DNA from: Ricinus communis
Taxonomy: Eukaryota; Streptophyta; Magnoliopsida; Malpighiales; Euphorbiaceae
Direction: 5' to 3'
Length of the DNA stretch: 64,000 bases
Assembly (NCBI RefSeq): GCF_019578655.1
Contig: NC_063261.1
Span: forward strand, 12,390,216 to 12,454,215
Shown here: piece after piece, positions 21,630-33,219 of the stretch
Layout of the letters: each line of letters begins with the position of its first letter
Numbering within the stretch: the first letter of the stretch is position 1
The notes under the pieces: generated by a model
What the model was told of the DNA's origin: nothing
What the model saw: only the letters and a program-made list of their open reading frames with translations
Databases searched by the model: none
Made by a program: the position numbers and the translations under genes

Positions 21630-24600
21630 CCCTCACTCCTTAGGATGCATGAGCCTCAAATGATATGGTGTCAGGTATTATTCCTATCTGCTATTCTGAA
21701 GCTAGAGTTTTATTAGACCCTAGGGCTACCCATTCTTTCATATCGCTAGTTTTGCTTTAAGATTGGATCTTTAGCCCGTTAGACTTCAAGTTCCGATGTC
21801 GGTCACTATGCCGTTAAGTGATGCCTTAGAGATTGATATCGTGTTTCCATCGTGTCCGATGTCAGTTGAGGGTTGAGATTTGGTTGCTAACTTAATTCTA
21901 TTGGATGTAATGGATTTTGATGTGATTTTGGAAATGGATTGGTTGGCTATGCATTTTGCCATGTTGGACTACCGGGAGAAACAAGTAACTTTTTGAATCC
22001 CTGGAGACTCAAAGTTTTATTTTAAAGGCGAATATACCTACTACATCGAATCTCATGTCAGCTATTATAGCTAGGCGGATGCTTCACCGTGGATGGCAGG
22101 GATATCTGGCTTTGGTTAGAGATACCTCAGCAGGAAAAGTTTGCGTTGAGGACGTTCTGGTGGTTTATGAAATTTTTGATGTATTTCTAGAAGAACTACT
22201 AGGATTGCTGCCCAATAGAGAGATAGAATTCTGCATCGACGTGGTACCAGGTACAACATCTATTTCCTTGTTGTCCTACCGAATGGCACCAGCTGAGTTA
22301 AATGAGTTAAAGAAGCAATTGCAGGACCTCCTGGATAAGGGTTTTGTTAGACTGAGTACGTCTCCATGGGGTGCTCCTGTTCTGTTTGTGAAGAAGAAGG
22401 ACGGTACTTTGTGCCTCTGTATTGATTATCGGCAACTGAACAAAGCGACAATTCATAACCGTTATCTGCTTCCTCGCATTGATGATCTATTCTATCAGCT
22501 TCAAGGAGCCGCATGCTTGTCCAAGATTGATTTATGATCAGGGTATCACCAGTCGAGGATCCATGAGGAAGATGTGCTAAAGACGGCGTTCAAGACGCAT
22601 TATGGGCATTATGAGTTTCTTGTAATGTCGTTTGGACTCATCAATGCTCCTGCGGCTTTCATGGATCTGATGAATCGGGTGTTCAAGCAGTTTCTAGATC
22701 ATTTTGTCATCGTAATCATTAATGATATTTTGGTGTACTCCAGAAGCGAAGAGGAGCACGCGTGGCATCTGAGGATGGTACTTCAGACGTTGAGGGAGCA
22801 TCAGTTGTACGCTAAGTTCTCCAAGTGTGAGTTTTGATTAGAAAGCGTTACTTTTCTAGGACACATTGTGTCTAGAGAAGGTATTCAGGTGGATCCCAAG
22901 AAACTAAAGGCGGTGATTGACTGGCAGAGACCGACCACGGTGATTGAGGTGCATAGCTTTCTAGGATTGGCAGGCTACTACCTTCGATTCGTGCAGGACT
23001 TTTCGAGGATAGCAACACCTTTGACTAAACTGACTCAAAAGAATGTCAGGTTCCAGTGGACTGTCGCGTGTCAAAGAAGCTTTCTGAAGCTGAAAGACTG
23101 TTTGACTTCAGCTCCGGTGTTGACTTGACCCTTTGGGACTGGTGGATTCACGGTGTATTGCGACGCTTCCAAAGTGGGTTTAGATTGCATCCTGATATAA
23201 AATGGAAAGGTAGTAGCTTATGCATCCAGGCAATTGAAGAAGCATGAACAGAATTACCCGACACATGATTTGGAGATGGCAGCAGTAATTTTTGCTTTAA
23301 AGATCTGGATGCACTATCTCTATGGTGAGACATGCGAGATATATACAGATCATAAAAGCTTAAAGTATATTTTTCAACAGAAAGAATTGAATCTGAGGCA
23401 GAGAAGATGGTTGGAGCTTCTGAAGGATTATGATTGTAATATTCTCTACCATCCAGGTAAAGCGAATGTCGTGGCAGATGCCTTGAGTAGGAAGTCGGTA
23501 GATAGTCTTGCTCATATCAGTGCATAAAAGAGACCCTGACTAAAGAGTTGCACGAACTATATGATCAAGGGCTACAGATGGAGGTATTGGAATCGGGAGC
23601 ATTTTTAGCACATTTCAGGATTAGGTTTGTACTTGTCGATAGAATCAAGATAGCTCAGAATCAGGACCTACAGTCACGGAAAATATTGGAAGAAGTGTAG
23701 CAGGGTCGAGCTAATGATTTAATTTTAGATGATGATGGTACCCTCAGGATGGGCACTAGGCTGCGTGTTCCCAATATGGATAATCTCAAAAAGGAGATTT
23801 TAGAAGAGGCTCATTGTACAGCTTACAGCGTGCATCCGGGCTCTACCAAGATGTATCATAATTTGAAAGGAAATTATTAATGGAATGGAATGAAGAAGGA
23901 TGTGGCAGAGTTTGTCTCCAAGTGCCTGACGTGTCAGCAGGTTAAGTTGGAGCATCAGAAGTCATCAGGGTTATTACAACCGCTTCCCATACCATAGTGG
24001 AAATGGGAGAGGATTACTATGGATTTTGTATCGGGTTTACCTAGGACTTCTGCTGGTTATGATTCTATATGGGTAATTATGCACCGATTGACTAAGTCAG
24101 CGCACTTCCTTCCGGTGAAGACTACTTATTCCATGGCTAAGTATACACGAATGTATCTAGAGAGGATTGTTAGTCTTCATGGCATTCTAATTTCTATAGT
24201 GTCTGATAAAGGACCGCAATTCACTTTGAGATTTTGGAAAAGGCTACAAGAAGAGCTTGGTACTAGATTGGGCTTCAGTACAGCATTTGACCCCTAGACG
24301 GACAAATAATCAGAGAGGACTATCTAGACTTTAGAGAATATGCTTCGGATGTGTGTGTTGGATTTTAGTGGTCAGTGGGATTGGTATCTACCGTTGATTG
24401 AATTCGAGTATAACAACAGCTACCATGCGAGCATCGAGATGGCACCTTATGAGGCCTTGTACAGCATCAGAAGTGCAGATCTCCTGTGTGTTGGGAAGAG
24501 GTTGGCAAATGGAAGTTAGCAGGACCAGAGTTGGTTCAGATTACTTCATAAAAGGTTCCTATTATTCGCGAGAGGCTCAAGACAACTTTCAGTAGGCAAA

Positions 24601-25051
24601 AAAGTTATGTGGATCGGAAGCGGAAGCACGTGGAGTTCAGTGTTAGGGAATATGTGTCTCCAATGCATGCTATGATGTGGTTCGGAAAGAAGGGCAAATT
24701 GGCCCCTCGATATGTGGGACCCTTTGAGATTATTGACAGAATTAGAGAGGTGGCATACAAGCTAGACTTTCTGCCAAATTTCTAGCACGTGCATCCGATA
24801 TTCCACATATCAATATTAAGGAAGTACATTTCGGACCATTCGCATGTGTTGCAGCCTCAATATGTGGAAGTAAGTAAAGATCTGACTTACAGGAGCAGCC
24901 AGTCATGATCATGGATACTCAAGTTCGCCAACTGCGCTCTAAGGTTATTCCGATGGTTAAAGTGTTGTGGCGGAATCATTCGTCAGAAGAGTGTACCTGA
25001 GAGACTAAGCAGGAAATGAGGAGTCTTTACCCTCATTTGTTCCAATCCTAA
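21630..25051 (+). pseudogene. Gypsy pol (PR-RT-RH-INT-chromodomain)
   Basis: The protease zone (about 21650-21990) is badly broken, with LLDPRATHSFIS in place of the usual DSGATHSFIS. The RT spans 22055-23130: [35 protein letters not shown], then [22 protein letters not shown] and IINDILVYS. That last motif replaces the catalytic FIDD with INDD-type Asn. RNase H (23130-23527) reads [29 protein letters not shown]. The integrase has the zinc arm (about 23813-23945) and a core with MDFVSGLP and IVSDKGPQFT (24019-24297). The tail 24896-25051 (VRQLRSKVIP, VKVLWRNHSSEEC) looks like the chromodomain. About ten stops or frameshifts occur. Confidence 0.92.
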
Positions 25052-25092
25052 TGTAAGCCGTGTTTCTTTTAAAATCTGAGGTCGAATTTTTT

Positions 25093-25107
25093 TCTAAGAG
25101 GGTAGAA
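25093..25107 (+). other. Gypsy polypurine tract
   Basis: TCTAAGAGGGTAGAA abuts the 3' LTR start at 25108. It is purine-rich, with a T at positions that are often variable in plant gypsy elements. Confidence 0.75.
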
Positions 25108-25139
25108 TGTAATACCCAATTTGTTAAAAAAAATAATAA

Positions 25140-25186
<47 letters not shown>

Positions 25187-27326
25187 TAAAAAAAAGAAAA
25201 GAAAAGAAATTTTTTTCCTTCTTTTTCTTTTTCTCCTCCCTTTTCCTTCCCTCCCTTCTTCGTTTCCCTCCTCTTCTCTCCCTTCTCCCCCGATGTTGAC
25301 TTCAGCCCCCCCTCGCTTACGCCTACCAGGCCACTGCCGACGCCAGCCTTCCCCTCCCCTTTCCTTTCCGCGCGACGTCGACCGAAGGAAAAGGGACTGT
25401 CGTTGCCATTTCAGCCCCCTGCCAGTGTCCTTTCGGCAAAGTGATGCTAGATTCGGACTCCCCACCCCGAAAACCCTAGAAGTGACCCTCCTTGCCGTGA
25501 AATCCCCCACCGGCAGCCTGGGGAAGCTTCACTGGAGCAGCACCTTTTCGGCCTTGATCTAGTGCCTTACGGCCGGAACTCTTGTATTTTTAGACTCCCT
25601 ACAACTCGAGCTTCGCGTAGGCGCTTCCGGATTCGAATTCCGACACTGTTGGCAAGACCAGCTTCCAGATCCCCGTGTTTTCCAGATGCACGAAATATTG
25701 CAATTTCAACTCGGTATAATTTTATTTAGACCATAAAAATAATGTTGTAATTTTAGAAAAATATTGTGGATATTAATTATGAGTGATGGATAATTTAAAA
25801 ATTATTTGGATTTAATTATTTGTGATTGTGATGTGCTGCGGGGTCGGGAAAACTAATGCAGTTTTAGTGGCCCGATTCCCGTTAATTAATCGCAGTATAT
25901 TTGAAGTGTTTTTGGTAGGTTCTGGACCTGTTTTATGGGGGGTAAATGACCATGATTTAGAGGAGGTTCTACCCAATTTTTGACAGAATTCTCGAGTCTA
26001 AAGTAATTTTAGGCAGTCTAATCTAGGGGTCTAGGCCTAGAAAAAATTTAAGAATGTCTATTAACTGAGTGTTTTCGTGAATAGATAATCCATCCTTCTC
26101 GCCAGCTCCACCCGAGGTATAGAAGCAGATTGAGGTGCACGACAAAGCTGTGAGTTAAAGTCATATAATCACTACACTATTGACATGTCTAAATTTAATG
26201 CAATGTTTTAGTGATTTATGTTTAATATGATTATCAGTATTGCATTATAAATAATTTCATTTAATTAGTAATTATCACAATTAATATTAATATTATTATC
26301 TGTAAAATTATCTCGTTAATTTCGAAATCACAATTAATGTTATTTTAATACTATTAGTATTAATTCTATATATAAATTGCACGCTTGCTTTATTCGAGAT
26401 TCTAAATTCTTAATTTCAGTATGTTGTTGAATAATGATGTTAGTTTATGATTATTATATTTATGTTATGATTATGATAATGGAATGAGGCTATAGTAGAA
26501 CATGCCACCTAATGGGTTGCATCAGGACTGCATGCGCACCGATAATAATCAGGGACATGTAATAAGGTTATGTTTGGATTTTGCCCTGATCGAGTATAGC
26601 TCTCTGGGCTGTAAAAGTTTGACTGCCGAAGAAAGGTCCCTGGTCGAGCAATGCTCTCTGAGCGCCGGCTTAGTTGGGAATGAAGTGTCCAGGCTGGATG
26701 TAAGGAACCTGGTTGAGCTTCGCTCTCTAGGAGCCAGACCTATTGGAATAAGAGAGCCGAAAGGATACTAGCGTTTTGGGTTAGGGTTATGCTGAGCCAC
26801 TCATCCCATAAGTCTTAAAATGTATATTATTTCTAAATTATGGTGTGACTTGTATTTGATATACAATGGCATGATATACTGAATTAATAAATATTATTTA
26901 TTAAGAAGACTGCATTAGTTACTGGATTATTTGATTTTAGCTCACTCTCGAGACTGACAGTATCAAACTTATTTTTTTTCAAGTGACAATTAGAGTTCTT
27001 TGTTGTCCTGCATTTTGACAGCCCGACTTCTTTCTTCATCGGGCTTATTGTAAATAATCTGTACTTTTATATTTTCTTTTATTTTATATTCTAGACCCTC
27101 CGCAGTAATACTTTTGATTTGTCATGATTGTTCTGGTCCATTATGGACGTGAAATTTTATCAAAGACCAGTTAGATTGGTATGTGGCATGTCAGTCTTGA
27201 TTAATTATATATTTTTATAAGCACTTTATTGAATTATCAGTTTGTAAGGCTTACTACGGGATTCGGTAGCCTTAAGCCTACCCATTCCCTAGTGCCGATT
27301 ATGGGCCCACAGATTGGGTCGTGACA
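25108..27326 (+). repeat. Gypsy 3' LTR
   Basis: It aligns end to end with 17833-20096. Differences include six Gs at about 25936 where the 5' LTR has eighteen, a longer ATA run, and scattered substitutions. The hairpin cassette at 26505-26745 is better preserved here (GAGCAATGCTC and GAGCTTCGCTC stems). Confidence 0.93.
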
Positions 27327-29371
27327 ACCTAGTCTAGCCAATTACAAGTTATGCTTTAATTCCAGGCCTTTAAGCCTAGATGGACTACTTTTTTTATGTA
27401 AAGGCCGAGTTATTTGATCTTAAATCTAATATATGACCCAATTAATTATAATTAAAGTATGGCAAAGCCCACTAGATCTATATTGATGTTAGATTTAGCC
27501 CAATTACCATCTAATTAACCTACTGGACTATAATTTTTATATTGGATCCAATTTTTGACATACAGTTTATGTGCTAAAATTTTAATTAGGCAATCATATT
27601 GCAGTTATTTGGCATATCAAGTAGAAAACAAAAATAGAGGTGCAAAAAATTAAATCTACCTATTACAACCTTAAATTAAATCTACTTGTTATAACTTTTC
27701 CTACAACAAAAAAAATGAAAGAAAAACACCTAAATCCTAAGTACAGTACACAAAATCACCAAAAATATATTAACAACTCGAGATTAGGCCATAAATGTGC
27801 GCTGCCGGTTAGTATAGGGTATAGAGCTGATCGACTTAACGTAAGCCAATTCGGCTCTACAATGAGCCGATCGGCTAAACCTGAGCTAAATCGGCTCTGT
27901 ACTGAGCCGATTGGCTCTAAGGCTTGGATGATCTTTCTACAAACTTCTTCAATTTTTCACACCGAGAAGCCCATTTTTACATGCACAAATGATAGAAAAT
28001 TAGATTAAAATATATAATATTAAATAAGAAACATAAAAAACGGAATCAAACAATAAAAGCATAAAAACTTGCAAAACCTAGAAAATAAAACTGATATAAG
28101 TAAAAATAACACTTTAAAGCAGATTCCTAATTTTAATCATATAATCCTAGAACTCTAATTCAAATAAACAAAAACAAATTAATTATGTTTCCTTAATCAT
28201 TAGACTAATCAGATTTAAAATCTAATGAAATCATACTATCAGATTCAAAACACTTCATGTTCTTATTATCATATTCAAAACCTCATGAGTCAGTGTGTTG
28301 ATTCATAAGAAAAACATATTTTGACCACATGAATTATATAAAATAATAATAAGACATCTTAAATATGTTTCTAGGTTCATAAATAAATACAAAATAACAA
28401 GTAAGGCAAAAAGGTGTTGACGATGTGGATGTAGGGGAATCCTCAAGTTGTCACTGTTGGTTGTTCTGCGAGTCTTAGAGATGAGGAGGCAATTGAGTCG
28501 AAGATAGGTTAAGAACCCAGTGCGACTTGAGATTCAAAAATGTTGCTGTCGTTCTACAAAAAAAATAATTTCCTAATCTAGGGTTCTTTCTCAATGACTT
28601 CTAAGAAAAAACTCTCTGTTTTTTCTCTCAGAAGCTTTAGTCTCTCCAAAGAAAAAAATTCTAATAATGAATTACTAATTAATCAGAGTTGCTAACTAAT
28701 AAATGTTGCTAACTCTAGACATAGGGTATATTTTTCTATTTATAGAGCTAGGGTTTGGAAACCCTAAAAATGAAAACAATATGCTTTAGTTGCTTCAAAG
28801 ATTTTATTTTATTGGTCAATGATATCCAATAAAAATATTTTAATAATCTCAATAATTATCACAAAGTTTTTTTAGAGACTTACATTTATATTTTTAGGCA
28901 TTTAAATATAAAAAGAATACGAATAAAATAGTGTCAAATCAAGAAAAAATCTAATCGGCATTGTATAGAGCTGACAGGCTCTGCATAAAGCCAATTTAGC
29001 TTTATGCTAAGCTTATCGGCTCTCTGCAAAACTGATTCGGCTACACGCAGAGGCGATTGGCTTTAAGGGCTAAAACGTTTGGAAAATTATGGCAATTTAG
29101 TCCTTATACTTGCTGAAAAGAACATTTTACTCAAAGTTATTTTTTTATGATAATTAAATCCATATTAATTCTAGAAAAGTAATTTTGATTTAATTATTCT
29201 CAATCCTAACTTGGATTCGCCCATCTTCAGTCTTTCGAAACTCGAGAAAAATAGTAACTCTTATCATAAGATTCTCCGTAATTTTCTCGATATTTGAATC
29301 CGGAAAATGAGTACTAACAGCGTTAAGACACAAGACAGTTGTGTTGTTTTAGATAATTTTGAAATTTTGAC

Positions 29372-29709
29372 TACAGTCTTAGGTTTAATTTACAAATAGC
29401 CCACAAGTTGCTTTCGTCACATCTTAGGCTACGGTAAGGGCAAAAATACACTTGACAAGCTTGAGCAACCAAAATAAATGGCTCATACTTATTAAATATC
29501 TACTTATGATTTCCCTTGAAAAGCTTATATTGAGGATGAACTTTAGTTAATAAGTTCGACGTTGGATCAAACCATTCACACTTAAATAGTACGATTCTCT
29601 TAATTGGTGATGCAGGATACTCTAATTGTATAATTTCAATCAGTGACCTATAGTATTCGCTCTCATCTATATTGTAATTGGATTCTTTGATGCACACAAT
29701 GTTGTTCAT
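29372..29709 (-). pseudogene. CACTA transposase C-terminal remnant (DUF4216-like)
   Basis: Read on the - strand from 29709: YYRSLIEIIQLEYP, IKRIVLFKCEWFDPTS, then VHPQYKLF, NHK, one stop, and FNKYEPFILVAQACQVYF, LRCDESNLWAICKLNLR. This is the pattern of DUF4216, a domain found with En/Spm CACTA transposases (FKCDWFD, VHPQYKLVDVNHK, EPFI.ASQ..QVYY). The catalytic N-terminal transposase, which should lie at higher coordinates, is absent. Only about 500 bp of CACTA sequence separates this piece from the right terminus, so the element was internally deleted. Confidence 0.8.
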
Positions 29710-29966
29710 GGTAGCCCTACTATAACCACATTATCACTAAACTATGTATAAACGATATGGTGTGGTTGATTTCCATCGCTAAGCTTAACCAAAATAGCAG
29801 CAAGCGAAATCGTATAATATTAAGGTGCTAACGACAACAATGTTCATCACTAACTAGTGACAGATATAATGTTCGTCACAAATCACCGAGGGACATGTCT
29901 GTCGCTGACGATAATTAAATTATGGCGCTCAATTGCAGCCAAAAGTAGTGATGGACCAGCCGTTCG

Positions 29967-32950
29967 TGTCACGACCCCATCCGTGGGCTCGTGACCGGCA
30001 CTAGGGAATGGGTAGGCGTAAGGCCACCGAATCTAGTAGTAAGCCTGACACTCACTAACTCAATCAAATCTCATCTCAAATTAATATTATTAAAGCCATA
30101 AATTATCTTAATAGTTACATTTTACATAATTAATTCGGTCTGCTAGAAGAATTAGGCGAGACCTGAAACTACAGAAAATCTCCACTGATACCCCTACTAT
30201 TACTACTGCGGAGAATCTAAGATTTTTACAATTTGACATACCAAATCAAAACATGCCATTCGATGATGAAGAAGTCGGGTTACTGAGTAAAAGTCGCGGG
30301 AAGACTAACAGTCACGAATCTGAAAAAAAGTAAATTGAGACTGTCAGTCTCGAGAGTGAGTTAAAATCAAATAATCTAGAGACTATTGCAGTTTACCCAG
30401 AAAATATTAATTATTCGAATCAGTATATCAAACCATGTACATTAAATACGAATCATACTATAATCATACCATAATAAAAAAAATAAATAATAAATAAAAA
30501 TATATTTTTACTTTTACGGGACGAGTGGCTCAGCAGAACCCTAACCCCAATTACTAGTAGCCTTTGGGCTCTTTTAATCCAACAGGTCTGGCACCTAGAG
30601 AGCAAGCTCGATCAGGGTTCTTACCTCCAGCTTGAACACTTGAATTCCAACTAAGCCGGCGCCCAGAGACCGTTGCTCGATCAGGGACCTTAACTCCGGC
30701 AATCAACTGAACTCAGCCCAGAGAGCAATGCTCGATCAAGGCAAACAAATTCATAATAACCTTGTTACCTATCTTTGATCATTATTGGTGCGCACGCGAT
30801 CCTAATGCAACCCACCAGGTGGCATGTTCTACTAAAGCCTCATCCCAAATCACATTCAACAAATATAATAATAATCATGGTCTAGCAAAATTATTAAACA
30901 CATATCGAAATAAAGAATCAGAATTTCGAGGAAACAACGTGCGATTTATGTGGAAAAATAATAATAACAATTGTGTGAATATAACATTGACTATCAAAAT
31001 AGCAATATAATATTACTAGTAATAATATTAAAAATTAATCTCAGTAAATAATAATGAAATAAAATTATTTATATTGCAATACTAATAATCATATTAAATA
31101 TGAATTTCAAGATAGCATATCAAATTAGGTTTGGCAATAGTGTAGAGATTATGTGACTTTAACTCACAGATCTAACGCGTTCCGCAGTCCGCTCCTACGC
31201 CTTGGGTGGAGCTGGCGGGAAGGCTGAATTTTCTAGTCACGAAAAATACTCAATTAATATACATTCTTAAATTTTTCCTAACTTAGACTCCTAGAATGGA
31301 CTGCCTAAAACTAAATTAGACTCAAGGGATCTGCCGAAAATTCAGCAGAACCTCCCCTAATTTACGGACATTTACCCCCCGTAAAACGGGTATAGGACCT
31401 GCCAGAAAAACACTACAAATATCCAGCAATTCAAAACAACAGGAGTCGGGTCCCCAGACTTCACTATTTTCCCAACTCCACTACACAACACAAAACACAA
31501 GGGCAGGCAAACTGACAGACAATTATTTTTGACTCACAAATATCATCTAATACTCAACACATTCAATAAGCATAAATTACATCAAAGAATTCTTAAATCT
31601 ACGGGCCAAAGAAAATTACCGAAACGCTCGATCACTCGGTCAACTCGCCTCTGGCCGCCCGAGTCTGATCTACGATCCGAGCACACCATCGGACTCGAAA
31701 CGACGCGCTGATGACGATCCCTGCTTCCGATTTTCCGATCCGACTCCCGATCATCCTGAGAGATTTACGGATAATCTCGGCCGTCGATTTGCAAACAAAG
31801 CCCGATCGCCACGAAACCGGTGCTATTGCGAAGCTTGAGCTGAGGAGAGTCGAGATACGTCCTCCGATCGTCCATCCTCCGCCGGAGCTCGCCGGAAAAT
31901 GCGGCTGCCACCACTTCGCTGGAACTCCCTCCTCTAGCCACCAAAACCGATGCCGCCACCGCCAAAAGGTAGCTCTCTTCAAAGGGAGCCGATCGCCACT
32001 GAGATCGGTACGGAATGGCAACGGCCTCGGGCTGCCTTCTCCTCGCGATTCACCACTCGCCACCGTCTCCATCATGCTCGTGGTTGCACCACCGGAGAGG
32101 CCCGGCCACGGAACACGTCCAGTGGCAGTGAGCCACCCTCTTCTCCTCGATTTTTTTTCTTTTTTTCTCTCTCCCCGACACCTCACTTCCTTTTCTTCTT
32201 CCCCGATTCCTTTCCTTTCAATATCAAAATTTGACCCCTAAAATTTTCCTTATTACAATTTGGTCCCTCGACTTTTTTAATTACGTACAATTTCACCCTG
32301 CAAAATTTCCATTTAACCCCTAAACTCTTCTTTAGCCTTTCAATTAAGCCCCTGACTTCTTAATTTGGGCCAAATTAGAATTATTGAAAAATACATAATT
32401 ACAAAAATACCCTTGCCAACACATTTATTTATAAAAATACCAAACATACAAATTTCTATTAAAACCTCATATTAATGAAATTATACTTTTAATCTTTATT
32501 CCAAAATAATTCTCCATTTTAGTCCTAATACACCATTAATTTAAATAATCAATTAACTAATTATTTTTCAAGTTATAATTTAATACCACTAGTTAATTAA
32601 AATATCAATTTCTCCAAAATTCTTTTATAAAAACATCCTTTACAATTTCTACCATAATTTTTCAATATATAATTTTATTTATAGATATACTATATATACA
32701 TTTGGAGAAAATTTGAATAACCAAAAATATAATTTATTTCTCAAGTAATTTACTTAATTAACTCCTTAAAAATCAAACTAATTGGGTATAGAAATAACTC
32801 CTTTATTTGTCTAATATTAAATTTTCAAAATTGTATTTAAATCATTCAAATTAAACCGAATAAAAAATATAATTAAATTAATTTAAATAAAACTCATTTA
32901 TTAATTATTATTAATATTATTTTTATTAAAGAAAAATTTCGGGTATTACA
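29967..32950 (-). mobile_element. Solo LTR, family B (antisense)
   Basis: On the - strand it starts TGTAATACCCGAAA and ends GGTCGTGACA. It is flanked by GTTCG (29962-29966) and GCTCG (32951-32955), a duplication with one mismatch. It shares end sequences and the hairpin cassette (about 30540-30830 here) with the gypsy LTRs and with 36573-39448. The + strand shows a pyrimidine tract at 32145-32220, so its sense strand is purine-rich, as in 36573-39448. Long open frames on both strands at 31632-32241 come from the GC-rich LTR zone and are not genes. No internal region remains, so it is the product of LTR-LTR recombination. Confidence 0.85.
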
Positions 32951-33219
32951 GCTCGTGGCTAAAAGTCTGTCGCAATTTCCCATCGGCAAAACCATCTCTA
33001 GTCTAGGAGCCAAATGTTGGTGCAAAAAATACTTATGCATCAGGGACATAAATTTTCTATAGCCAGGTGTCTATCACTAATCTGTCGGCAATCCATCACT
33101 GGTATCGAAAAAAATAAATTTCTTAGTTTTGTTACTAATCTATAGTTAGTCTATCACTAAATAGAAGGGATATTGTCTATTGCTAATTTCTGTCACTATT
33201 TTACTATGTATTAGCAGTG
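32951..33219 (-). repeat. CACTA right terminal and subterminal region
   Basis: It has repeated words such as CTATCACTAATC, TGTCGGCAATC, GTTACTAATC and CTGTCACTATT, and ends GCAGTG at 33219. Together with 29710-29966 it makes up the subterminal region of this end. Sequence 33220-33504 beyond it is AT-rich and shows nothing recognisable. Confidence 0.6.

Larger units (their letters stand above)
17833..27326 (+). mobile_element. Ty3/gypsy chromovirus (Tekay/Del-like), structurally complete
   Basis: Two LTRs of about 2.2 kb, starting TGTAATACCC and ending GTGATA or GTGACA, are flanked by a perfect ACCTA duplication (17828-17832, 27327-27331). Inside are an initiator-Met PBS, gag with a double zinc motif, a pol in the order PR-RT-RH-INT, a C-terminal chromodomain-like segment and a PPT. 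The order and the ending motif (VKVLWRNH..EE) place it with Tekay/Del chromoviruses. The LTRs remain highly similar, yet both reading frames carry several stops and frameshifts, so it is non-autonomous now. Confidence 0.95.
17742..29319 (+). repeat. Repeat X, copy B, split by the gypsy element
   Basis: The X sequence runs 17742-17832, then 27332-29319, with the gypsy element and one ACCTA duplication between. The joined sequence '..ttaacctagtctagcc' matches copy A at 4254-4277, confirming the empty site. Palindrome clusters lie at about 27824-27918 (including the perfect palindrome AGCCGATCGGCT near 27864) and 28967-29066. It is non-coding. The right limit is where the match to copy A ends; the CACTA coding remnant begins soon after. 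Confidence 0.7.
7346..33219 (-). mobile_element. CACTA (En/Spm) transposon shell with nested insertions
   Basis: The left end reads TACTACAAAAAAATAAGAG and the right end, on the - strand, reads CACTGCTAATACATAGTA. These are degenerate versions of the plant CACTA terminus and match each other at about 10 of 16 positions. Inside each end are subterminal words typical of CACTA elements: CATCGGTAA, GTCGCTAAT, GTCACTAAT. A DUF4216-like coding remnant of CACTA transposases lies at 29372-29709 on the - strand. CACTA-owned pieces are 7346-7905, 17606-17741, about 29320-29966 and 32951-33219; everything else is later insertion. Flanking AAA/AAG fits a mutated 3-bp duplication. The shell is well supported; its exact ends are less so. 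Confidence 0.6.

Noticed and set aside
25124..25510. 128-codon - strand frame with runs of Leu and Arg/Lys
   Set aside because: It arises from the ATA repeat and pyrimidine tract of the gypsy 3' LTR, which translate into low-complexity residues.
31632..32241. Overlapping open frames of up to 184 codons on both strands
   Set aside because: They fall in the GC-rich part of a solo LTR; long frames on both strands at once reflect composition. No protein motif is visible.
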